From assembly GCF_003149455.1 (NCBI RefSeq), contig NZ_QFFK01000014.1, positions 62,001 to 126,000 of the forward strand: a DNA stretch of 64,000 nucleotides, in the 5' to 3' direction. Shown piece by piece: positions 34,888 to 42,596 of the stretch. Source of the stretch: Chitinophaga deserti. Lineage in GTDB: Bacteria; Bacteroidota; Bacteroidia; Chitinophagales; Chitinophagaceae. The notes under the pieces are model-generated. The model was not told where the DNA came from. It ran no database searches and saw only the letters and a list, made by a program, of their open reading frames with translations. How positions within the stretch are numbered: position 1 is the stretch's first letter; each line of letters starts with the position of its first letter. The position numbers and the translations under genes are program-made.

Positions 34888-36789
34888 TTACAACTTTTCC
34901 ATCCAACGGTCGTACCACAACTGGAATACCAGTATGTTCCATAACTTCTGGTGGCTTACTTTACCGCCACCCAGGTAGTTTTTAAGCAATACCTGCACAT
35001 GTGCGCCATTGAAAAGACCGCTTTTGTTCAGTCTTTCCTCCGACAGGAAGTATTGCATCTGCTCGCGCAGATCATCGCGGAACCATTCCTGCAGCGGAGC
35101 GATGAAAGGCCGTTTGGGCCGGTCCATCATGGATTTGGGCAGGTATTCGTGTACGATCGTTTTAAGAATGTATTTGTTCGTGTTCTCTTTGGTTTTCAGC
35201 GCTGAGGGCACAGTGGCGAGGAACTCAACCAGCCGGTGATCCAGCATGGGTTCGCGGCCTTCTATGCTTACGCTCATGGTAGCCCTGTCTACCTTCACCA
35301 GGTTGTTATCAACGAGGAAAGTACGGTAGTCGATAGCCAGCAGCTTGTTCAGCGATTCATCGATATTGTTCAGCTCACCGTTCAGGTCAAAATTAGTCTT
35401 GTACCTGTCGGTTTGTACGCCCATATAATGCGATGCTTCACTTTCCGTGAGGTACTGGCTGATATACTTCAGGGCCTGTTGCGGCTTGCCTGCCGCCCAG
35501 ATGAGTTTCATTTTCTCATAGCGGGAAGCGAAATTGTATTGCTTCGAGAAGTAAGGGATATTAGCCGGTGGAATCAACCCCATAGCGCGGCTTATCATCC
35601 GCTGGATCCCTTGAGGGAACTGGCTGGTATACCGGATGGCCTGGTTGAATTTATTATATCCCGCAAACAGTTCATCTCCCCCGTCTGCCGAAAGCGCTAC
35701 TTTCACCTGTTTGCTGGCCAGCCTGCTCACCAGTGTGGTAGGCACGGTAGAATTGTCGGCAAACGGTTCATCGTATATCTCAGGCAGGTGGTGCAGTACA
35801 TCTTTGGCATCTTCCGGGCCAATGATCCATTCAGTATGATCGGTACCCAGGTGGCGCGCAATCTTTCTGGCTTCTGCGGATTCATCCCACTGCCTTTCCT
35901 TGTACCCGATGGTAAAGGTCTTGATCCGGTTTGCAGAGCCGGATTGGAGGATGGCCGCCACGCTGGCACTATCGTAACCCCCGCTTAAAAACACGCCCAC
36001 GGGCACATCTGCCACCATTCGGTATTGATAGGCGCTTTTCATCAGCGAATGCGTATGCGCAATAATCTCATGTTCCGACATTTTAGTTGCCGGTTTCCGG
36101 TATGCATCCAGCACATCCCAATAAGCCACTTCCTGCGGTTCGCCTGTCAACAGGTTAACGCGGAGATAATGCCCGGGCAGCAGCTTACGGGTATCTTTGA
36201 ATACGGTATAAGGAGCGGGGATATAACTGTATTGGAGGAAGAGGGAAACACTGTTGGCATCGATCTCTTTCTCAAACCGGGGATGCTTGTGGAAGCTTTT
36301 CAGTTCTGATGCAAACAACAGGAGGCCGTCTTTGCGGTAGTAGTACAAGGGCTTCACACCTGCCCGGTCGCGGCAGATGAATACTTCGTTCTTCTCAGCG
36401 TCCAGAATCACGAATGCGAACATGCCAATGCATCTGTCTACCACCTTCTCTCCCCAGCAGGCATAGCCTTTGAGGAGCACCTCCGTGTCTGACCCGGAGA
36501 AGAATTCATATCCCTGGGCTTCCAGGTCTTTCCTGATCTCTTTATAGTTATATACTTCGCCGTTGAAAATGATGTTGTACTGGCCAAAATGCATAGGCTG
36601 ATGGCCGGAGCTGGACAGGTCTATGATCGAAAGGCGGCGCTGGCCGAGGCCTACCACGGTATCACCCTGGCGGAAGCATTCATAGCCCGCATCATTCGGC
36701 CCGCGGTGCATCAGCACGTCCGTCATTTGTTCCAGTGTATCCTGTGTGGATTTCCCGGAAAAATCAATAAACCCTGCTATTCCACACAT
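34888..36789 (-). CDS. asnB: Asparagine synthase (glutamine-hydrolysing) family, polysaccharide-associated
   Basis: The start is placed at 36789 so that the mature N-terminus is MCGIAGF with Cys2 as the glutaminase nucleophile; 15 extra upstream residues are possible but would bury it. This gives 633 residues with an N-terminal class II glutaminase and a C-terminal synthetase carrying the PP-loop SGGYDS (Ser269) and SADGGDELFAGY. The first 26 bp overlap the GT2 gene end. Such genes inside capsule clusters often amidate uronic acid carboxyls; an ordinary asparagine role is also possible. Confidence 0.92.
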   Translation of the reverse strand: MCGIAGFIDFSGKSTQDTLEQMTDVLMHRGPNDAGYECFRQGDTVVGLGQRRLSIIDLSSSGHQPMHFGQYNIIFNGEVYNYKEIRKDLEAQGYEFFSGSDTEVLLKGYACWGEKVVDRCIGMFAFVILDAEKNEVFICRDRAGVKPLYYYRKDGLLLFASELKSFHKHPRFEKEIDANSVSLFLQYSYIPAPYTVFKDTRKLLPGHYLRVNLLTGEPQEVAYWDVLDAYRKPATKMSEHEIIAHTHSLMKSAYQYRMVADVPVGVFLSGGYDSASVAAILQSGSANRIKTFTIGYKERQWDESAEARKIARHLGTDHTEWIIGPEDAKDVLHHLPEIYDEPFADNSTVPTTLVSRLASKQVKVALSADGGDELFAGYNKFNQAIRYTSQFPQGIQRMISRAMGLIPPANIPYFSKQYNFASRYEKMKLIWAAGKPQQALKYISQYLTESEASHYMGVQTDRYKTNFDLNGELNNIDESLNKLLAIDYRTFLVDNNLVKVDRATMSVSIEGREPMLDHRLVEFLATVPSALKTKENTNKYILKTIVHEYLPKSMMDRPKRPFIAPLQEWFRDDLREQMQYFLSEERLNKSGLFNGAHVQVLLKNYLGGGKVSHQKLWNILVFQLWYDRWMEKL

Positions 36790-37702
36790 AATCGTTACTT
36801 TTTTTAAAATTTCTGATATTCCAGAAAACACCACGCCAGAAGGCTTTCAGATGAACCAGCTCCCAGCGGCTGAGGAAGCTGAGGGTGTTTTTGGGGATTG
36901 TTAAAAGAGAAAAATAGGCCATAAAAATCAGCCGCCGTGGCAAACTGATGTTCCGGCGCATGAAGAGCAGCCTGTTCCGCGTAATGAAATACGTTTTGAG
37001 CGGACTGTTCTTCCCGGTGGTCATGGACTCTTTGTGATAGATCAGGGACTTATACTGGTAATAGACCTTGTATCCCTTCCGTTTGAACATTTCGCACCAG
37101 TCGAACTCTTCGTAATAGAGGAAGTATACTTCGGGCATGAGGCCTACTTTTTCAAGTGCCTCCCTGCTGATCATCATGGCACCGCCATGGGCATAGTTCG
37201 TTTCCTTTACTTCATCATATTGCCCCTGGTCCTTTTCACGGCAACCAATCATGCTGTTGCGTCCGGTAAGGATGTCCACCCCATGGTATCCCGCATATTC
37301 TATCGTTCCTTTATGAAAGAAATAATGGAATTTGGGGCTGGCAATACCGGCATCCGGATACTGGCGGAATATATTCAGGAGGCCTTCTATCAGTCCATCG
37401 GTAAACTCCGTATCGTTGTTTACCAGGAAGTAGAATTCGCCTGTGGCAGCTTTGATACCAACGTTGTTTCCGCCGGCAAAACCCATGTTTTCTTTATTCC
37501 GGATTACCTTTACAGATGGTGAAATTGCCAGCAGTGCTTCCGTAGGGTCTTCCACGGATGCATTATCCACTACAATCACTTCCAGTTGCCGGTAACTGTT
37601 AGCCAGAAGCGAGCGCAGCAGTTCGCAGGTTACGGCGGCATTATTATAATTCACCGTAACGATCGAAACGAGGGGGCTGTATTCAGTTTTTTCTGGCAAC
37701 AT
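36764..37702 (-). CDS. Glycosyltransferase family 2, rhamnosyltransferase-like
   Basis: The 312-residue protein has the GT-A donor domain SIVTVNYNNAAVTCELL, VVDNASVEDP and GFAGGNNVGI, with the metal-binding segment FLVNNDTEF and an ammonium-like HGGAMMISREAL loop. It resembles dTDP-rhamnosyltransferases of the WbbL type. A hydrophobic C-terminal region may associate with the membrane. It overlaps the neighbours at both ends (20 bp upstream, 26 bp downstream). Confidence 0.9.
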   Translation of the reverse strand: MLPEKTEYSPLVSIVTVNYNNAAVTCELLRSLLANSYRQLEVIVVDNASVEDPTEALLAISPSVKVIRNKENMGFAGGNNVGIKAATGEFYFLVNNDTEFTDGLIEGLLNIFRQYPDAGIASPKFHYFFHKGTIEYAGYHGVDILTGRNSMIGCREKDQGQYDEVKETNYAHGGAMMISREALEKVGLMPEVYFLYYEEFDWCEMFKRKGYKVYYQYKSLIYHKESMTTGKNSPLKTYFITRNRLLFMRRNISLPRRLIFMAYFSLLTIPKNTLSFLSRWELVHLKAFWRGVFWNIRNFKKSNDYVWNSRVY

Positions 37703-38894
37703 TCAGCAAAGGATTATTGATATCGGTTTTATTGTGTTGGGTATGAATAAAAGTCTTGTTCGCTCCTTTTATCCTGAAAAGCAGTAAAACCATCATCCAT
37801 ACGGCTTTTGGCAGGTTCAGCAGCGCTGTGAACAGGTATTTCCTGTAGAACATTGCGGGCAGTGGCAGCGCGAGACTCAGTGCATTAATCAGGAAGAGTG
37901 CACCCCAGTACCATAAAGGTATATGAACGTAGCTGCTGAAAACAAAAGAGCAGGCTGCCACGAAACAGATACCGGCAATCAGCAGCATCCGCGGCAACAT
38001 GAGGTTGTGGCAGAATGCGAGGTTGAAATAATCCACATTCCCCTTCAGCAGCATCTTTACACCGGGTTTCCAGAACCTCCTGAAATACAGGAACTGGCTG
38101 GATATCCATCTCCGCCGCTGGTTGCTGAATGCCTCAGGATGCTCCACTTTTTCATCGAAGATCAGCGCGTCTTCCTGGTAATGAATGTGGTAACCACGGG
38201 CCACTATTTCCAGCTGCAGTACCTTGTCAAATCCACCCGTTGCATCGATCTGCTCCATTACGGATTTGATAAGGGGATAATGAAATACCATCCCGGAGCC
38301 AATGACAGAGGAAGATAAACCCACTGCATTGCTGCCTTTCCGGTAAATATGGTTGGCTATAATTTCATTCGCAGTATCCAGGACGGCAAATGGTGTTTCA
38401 ATGTTTTTGGCTACCCGTTGTGCCTGAATCACATGATGCCCCTGCTGGTACGACTGATTCACCTTCAGGAGAAAGTCATGCGCCAGCACATTGTCTGCGT
38501 CACTGATCAGCACGAGTTCGTAACTGTCATCGAGCTGGCCGAGCGCTGCGTTGAGCGACTTGGCTTTGGTGCTTTTCTCGAATGATACGGGTAATACATT
38601 TACTTCTGCTGCTTCCAGCAGGCGGAGAGTTTCGGGTTGCAGGGAGTCTGCAATCACCCAAACATCGTATTTAGAAGAAGGATAATCGAGCTCCATATAG
38701 CTGCGGGCAACGGAAAGTATCACCGCATCTTCTTTGTATGCGGGTACCAGGATGGCCACTTTGCTATAAATATCTGTTGGGGGATTGGCGGAAGACGTGC
38801 GTCTAACTAATTTTCCGGCGATGGAAAAGAACAAGTTATACAGTACGCATCCGGTTAAGTAGGTAAGTAAAAATATCTCAATAAGGAGGATCAT
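37683..38894 (-). CDS. Membrane glycosyltransferase family 2 with Q/RxxRW motif
   Basis: The 403-residue protein has an N-terminal transmembrane helix, a GT-A core with AILVPAYKEDAVI, DSYELVLISDADNVLAHDF, and NQRRRWISSQF, followed by three to four C-terminal helices. The NQRRRW sequence is the QxxRW-type motif of processive synthases such as chitin or hyaluronan synthases, although non-processive relatives exist. It overlaps the sugar transferase stop by 1 nt (TAATG) and the GT2 start by 20 bp, so translation is coupled. Confidence 0.88.
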   Translation of the reverse strand: MILLIEIFLLTYLTGCVLYNLFFSIAGKLVRRTSSANPPTDIYSKVAILVPAYKEDAVILSVARSYMELDYPSSKYDVWVIADSLQPETLRLLEAAEVNVLPVSFEKSTKAKSLNAALGQLDDSYELVLISDADNVLAHDFLLKVNQSYQQGHHVIQAQRVAKNIETPFAVLDTANEIIANHIYRKGSNAVGLSSSVIGSGMVFHYPLIKSVMEQIDATGGFDKVLQLEIVARGYHIHYQEDALIFDEKVEHPEAFSNQRRRWISSQFLYFRRFWKPGVKMLLKGNVDYFNLAFCHNLMLPRMLLIAGICFVAACSFVFSSYVHIPLWYWGALFLINALSLALPLPAMFYRKYLFTALLNLPKAVWMMVLLLFRIKGANKTFIHTQHNKTDINNPLLNVARKN

Positions 38895-40045
38895 TATACA
38901 TTATCTTTTTGAATAAGCGCAAACGGCGTATTCACGATGAGCCACATGTCGTAGGTGAAAGAATGTTTGGCGGCATAGTCCTTATCCAGGTTGATACGCT
39001 CTTCAACAGACATTTCCTTTTTTCCGCGTTTGCTGATCTGCCACAGGCCGGTAATTCCGGCAGGTGCCAGAAAGCGTTCGGCCCAGTCGTCAGTAGTAAG
39101 TGTAATAGCTTCGTACAGCGGTAAGGGGCGGTTGCCTACCAGGGACATATCGCCACGGAGTACGTTTAAAAGCTGAGGCAGCTCGTCCAGACTGCTGTTG
39201 CGCAGAAAGTTTCCAAGTTTGGTAATACGCGGGTCGTTCGAAACTTTTATGAAAGTAGGGCCATTGCCGTTGGTATCATACTGATTCATGTGTTTCAGCT
39301 TATCCAGTTGCTTATCGGCGTCAGGCACCATAGTTCTGAATTTGAAGAATTTAAAGACACGGTAGTTGCTTCCAGCACGGAGGGAAGAATAAAATATCGG
39401 GCCTTTGGATTCCAGGCGGATGAGGATAGCAATCAGCAGCATTACAGGGCTGGCAACCACCAGTCCGAGAGATGATGCGGTGATATCCAGGCTGCGCTTC
39501 AGGAATGCATCTATCCTGTTCTTCTTCCTGATCTCTTTTGCCGGGGGCACTGTGATGCCGGGTACAGACTGCAGTCTTTTCAGTTTCTTCACAAAATCAA
39601 CCTTAGCGAAAAGGTGTTGCTGCATGCAGGCTGGGGTAAGGATTTCATCGATAAAACCATGCTGCTTAACGAAGGCCTGTTCAGTGGCAGTAACTTCATT
39701 TACCAGCAGGAAAAACGGGATGGCGCGCAGGATGGGGTGCAGATCAAAGAAACGGGACCACGACATGCAGTCTTCCGCAGTCAGCGAAGAATTTCTTGCG
39801 ATGATTGCGGAAGGCACCAGGCGGTGGAGGTTCAGTAACTGCAGTATCAGTGCCTGTGCCTCAGCGGTATCTTTAACTTCATGCATCTTACCGGATGCCG
39901 GGCCTTCAGCAGGTGAAGTGCGGTCGGCGCCTACAATAAGCACCAGCCTGGTTTCAAGCTGGGAGCCAGCATCATTTGCATTCTTGGCAGCACTCTGTTT
40001 TACCGTGTTCAGGGGTGTCACAATAACGGGTGTACTCATGTTCAT
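38894..40045 (-). CDS. Initiating sugar-phosphate transferase with N-terminal receiver-like domain
   Basis: The 383-residue protein ends in a bacterial sugar transferase domain (about 185-383: FLKRSLDITASSLGLVVASP, FKFRTM, SLDELPQLLNVLRGDMSLVG, GITGLWQ), which transfers a sugar-1-phosphate to undecaprenyl phosphate. Only one hydrophobic helix precedes it, as in PglC-like short forms. Residues about 28-165 look like a degenerate response-regulator fold lacking the acidic pocket and conserved Lys. It follows a CheY-like gene by 45 bp and opens the minus-strand polysaccharide operon. Confidence 0.9.
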   Translation of the reverse strand: MNMSTPVIVTPLNTVKQSAAKNANDAGSQLETRLVLIVGADRTSPAEGPASGKMHEVKDTAEAQALILQLLNLHRLVPSAIIARNSSLTAEDCMSWSRFFDLHPILRAIPFFLLVNEVTATEQAFVKQHGFIDEILTPACMQQHLFAKVDFVKKLKRLQSVPGITVPPAKEIRKKNRIDAFLKRSLDITASSLGLVVASPVMLLIAILIRLESKGPIFYSSLRAGSNYRVFKFFKFRTMVPDADKQLDKLKHMNQYDTNGNGPTFIKVSNDPRITKLGNFLRNSSLDELPQLLNVLRGDMSLVGNRPLPLYEAITLTTDDWAERFLAPAGITGLWQISKRGKKEMSVEERINLDKDYAAKHSFTYDMWLIVNTPFALIQKDNV

Positions 40046-40090
40046 GCTATTCGGTTGAATAATTCAGGGTATTAAACATTGCTAAGTATA

Positions 40091-40480
40091 TCAGGCAACA
40101 ACCTGGAGCTGCTTGCCCAGTATTGCTTTCACACGATCGAGCAACTCAATAGGATTAAAAGGCTTCTGCATTACATCGTACACATTGTGGAAGAGCCCGG
40201 TCACGGATTCTGACTGATCGTTAATGCTGCCGCTCAGTACCATGATAGGGATGTTTTTGTAGAGGTGGCTCTCGGATAAGTATTCCACAAGTTCCCATCC
40301 GTTAATGTTTGGCATAGCGAGATCAGTTACGATCAGGTCTACCGAATTCCCCTTGGAAAGCCAGGCCATTGCTGCGAGGCCATCTTGCGCAGATACCACA
40401 TTGTACTCTTTTTTGAATATCACTTCCAACAACACTCTGATCGGCGCGCTATCATCAATTATCATTACTTTCTTTTTCAT
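40091..40480 (-). CDS. Single-domain response regulator (CheY-like)
   Basis: The 129-residue protein is a bare receiver domain with a full phosphorylation site: Asp9 and Asp10, phosphoacceptor Asp53 (IVTDLAMPNING), Ser83 and Lys106 (MQKPFN). No output domain is fused, so it must act by protein contact. It is first in the polysaccharide operon and is 45 bp before a sugar transferase whose N-terminus looks like a dead receiver, a natural candidate partner. No kinase is adjacent. Confidence 0.93.
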   Translation of the reverse strand: MKKKVMIIDDSAPIRVLLEVIFKKEYNVVSAQDGLAAMAWLSKGNSVDLIVTDLAMPNINGWELVEYLSESHLYKNIPIMVLSGSINDQSESVTGLFHNVYDVMQKPFNPIELLDRVKAILGKQLQVVA

Positions 40481-40909
40481 ACCTTCTTTCTTTTAAGTTT
40501 TATCAAAGTGCTATATCAACGCTTAGCGCAATATCAATAGCGGCAGAAGGTTTTAGATCGGATCTGGCAATAAAATTATTTGAAGCTTTTCAGGGGATAC
40601 TGGTGAGGAGGCGGGTTATGCCACAATGGTTAATTAAGTCAAATCTACAATATAATTTTCACTTTCTAATATGTTGATATGATTAATTTAATTCGTTTAA
40701 TCATGCTCAACGGGAGTAAAATTATTACAGATCTGACTACTCTCCTACTTTATTTGGCGAAAGTCAATTTTTTTTGGGTGAAAGCTTAAAAATGGACATT
40801 GAATGTTTAGCGAACAATGCTTTTTCCCTATTTTCATTACATATATTCTATACCTTTATCTATCTTCGCCGCCTATCCCCAACTAAATCATTAATAATCA
40901 TAGTGCCAG
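40481..40909. other. 429-bp divergent regulatory region of the polysaccharide locus
   Basis: It is AT-rich and separates the minus-strand operon (CheY-like onward) from the plus-strand membrane protein gene. It contains the candidate TAGATTTG for the left operon and a weaker TACCTTTA near 40850 for the right gene. No ORF of convincing length is present. Confidence 0.55.
40640..40647 (-). promoter_or_regulatory. Candidate -7 element for the minus-strand polysaccharide operon
   Basis: The minus strand reads TAGATTTG, matching TAnnTTTG. No TTTG lies at the right upstream spacing. It would give a leader of about 150 nt before the CheY-like gene. Confidence 0.35.
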
Positions 40910-42172
40910 ATGATAAAACGTTATCTTAATCCAAAAACGTTATTACTTGCCACAGGTATCAGTGGATACTTAATACTCCTGATTCTTACCCTGCTTCACC
41001 GCCAGCCGCCTTTGCATGACGAGCCTTTTTTCCTCGCCAATGTTGTATTATATGATGATTATGGCTTTACAGAACGCTTCCTGCTGGAAATGCAGGACCA
41101 GGCACCCGGCCCCCTTTACCAGTTTGTTCATAGCCCCCTCCGCCCCCTCACCCACCTCCAGGCTCCGGGTGTAAGACTGGTCAATGTATTCTTCCTGGGA
41201 GGCATCATTGCTTTACTGGCCGTTCTGATGCGGCAACTCTGGAAAATAGATAATCTTACTGCATTCACATATGCACTCTGCGCATTGGCTGCACCGGTAA
41301 TGTGGCAGGTGTCTGGTATGGCACTCACAGAAATTCCCAGTATGCTGGCCAGCTTCCTTTCTGTGGTTGTACTCTGGTTTGCGCTGAAGCAGGAAAAACC
41401 CGTTCCGTCCCTTGCGCTGGGACTCGCTGCGGGCATATTCGCCGGATTAGGCATACTAGGCCGCGCCCCTTTCCTGGTACTGGTGCCGGCATCTCTGCTG
41501 ATGGCCTGTCTGTATCTTTACCGCGGTGAAAGAATCCGTGTTGTGACATTAATCATATATTCCCTCACAGCGCTGGCCATCAGTGTGCCCGTATTTATGA
41601 TATGGAAAGGTTTTACTCCGCCTCAGCAGGCATTTGTAGGCCATGGCATCAGCATATGGCATGGACTGCTCGGTTTTGGCTACGCGGCCCTTATCACGCT
41701 TATTATTGCACCACGCTGGTTTATTTTCAATAAAACCATAGTGTGGCTGCTGGCTGCAGGGTATATTATTTGCCTGGGACTCAATCTTACCTTGTTCCAT
41801 TTTGAATACGCACCGCTAAATAAGGCATTAGGGAAAGTGCTGCCGGATTTCATTATGCAGCTGTATCCTTTTATTATATCCCCCTTCCTTTGCGTGCTTG
41901 CTTTATACTTTATGGCCTGCCTGCTCGTATGGATGTATAAGTCTGTTGCAACACCATTTAAAGTTTACCTGATAGCAGTAACAGGGTTATTATTATGTTC
42001 CAATTTTGCGGTAACCCACCTTTTCAGCTCCAGGTACATTGCCCAGATTGTTCCCTTCCTCATCCCGGTTCTATGGCCTGCAGATGAAATAAATCATTCA
42101 AAAATAGCCCGTTATGCAGTTGGCATGGTGGTAGGTATCTTATCCCTGGAAACCTATTTCAACTTCAGCTGA
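40910..42172 (+). CDS. Membrane glycosyltransferase, possible GT-C fold (GT39-like)
   Basis: The 420-residue protein has about ten to twelve hydrophobic helices. A short acidic motif after the first helix, PLHDEPFFLANVVLYDDYG, resembles the periplasmic Asp/Glu catalytic loop of polyprenyl-phosphate-dependent GT-C mannosyltransferases, though its identity is not certain. It would use a lipid-linked sugar donor at the periplasmic face. It stands alone between two regulatory gaps inside the locus. An unrelated transporter or polymerase role cannot be excluded. Confidence 0.7.
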   Translation: MIKRYLNPKTLLLATGISGYLILLILTLLHRQPPLHDEPFFLANVVLYDDYGFTERFLLEMQDQAPGPLYQFVHSPLRPLTHLQAPGVRLVNVFFLGGIIALLAVLMRQLWKIDNLTAFTYALCALAAPVMWQVSGMALTEIPSMLASFLSVVVLWFALKQEKPVPSLALGLAAGIFAGLGILGRAPFLVLVPASLLMACLYLYRGERIRVVTLIIYSLTALAISVPVFMIWKGFTPPQQAFVGHGISIWHGLLGFGYAALITLIIAPRWFIFNKTIVWLLAAGYIICLGLNLTLFHFEYAPLNKALGKVLPDFIMQLYPFIISPFLCVLALYFMACLLVWMYKSVATPFKVYLIAVTGLLLCSNFAVTHLFSSRYIAQIVPFLIPVLWPADEINHSKIARYAVGMVVGILSLETYFNFS

Positions 42173-42216
42173 TACATAAATCCGGAGTTTCACAGATCGT
42201 TTTGGTGCGTTTACCA

Positions 42217-42236
42217 AGGGAAATCATGATTTCCCT
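42217..42236. repeat. Perfect 20-bp palindrome
   Basis: AGGGAAATCATGATTTCCCT is its own reverse complement. It lies 44 bp after the membrane GT stop and 360 bp before the Wzc-like gene. An A run follows on the plus strand rather than T, so it does not look like a plus-strand terminator; an operator is possible. Confidence 0.6.
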
Positions 42237-42369
42237 AAAAAAATTATGTTATTAATGAACTGCATCATAATATTGCAAAAATAACCGGATATACCGATGA
42301 AGCATTTCGCTTCCCGGCCAGAGACTTGTAAATACATCTCCCCATATCTGGTTCCCCCGATACCTTAGA

Positions 42370-42377
42370 TATTTTTG
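42370..42377 (+). promoter_or_regulatory. Candidate -7 element for the Wzc-like operon
   Basis: TATTTTTG matches TAnnTTTG. It predicts a leader of about 210 nt before the ATG at 42597. The -33 box is not evident. Confidence 0.4.
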
Positions 42378-42541
42378 TTAATTACCAGTTCCTTCGCAAA
42401 ACCTCGATGCCCTTCGTGCGGCAATTATTTTTTACCATTCCTTTGAATTTGACAAGGCTGAAAATGCTGTGCAATGCTATAAACGATTACTAAAAGCGCT
42501 GTACAGTTCAAGAATAAAAACTTTCGCAAGTTTTAAATTAT

Positions 42542-42563
42542 CCGGTTTTAACCGGCTTTTTTA
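42542..42563 (+). terminator. Hairpin-plus-T-run just before the Wzc-like gene, possible attenuator
   Basis: CCGGT, loop TTTA and ACCGG are followed by CTTTTTT, 34 bp before the start codon. The short stem and position inside the predicted leader suggest attenuation instead of full termination. Confidence 0.45.
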
Positions 42564-42596
42564 AGCAGTGATAGTTAATGAAAAAAAATAATTGAT

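Larger units (their letters stand above)
42173..42596. other. 424-bp regulatory gap before the polysaccharide export operon
   Basis: It holds, in order, the 20-bp palindrome, a candidate promoter element and a hairpin/T-run. No protein-coding frame is convincing. Confidence 0.6.
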
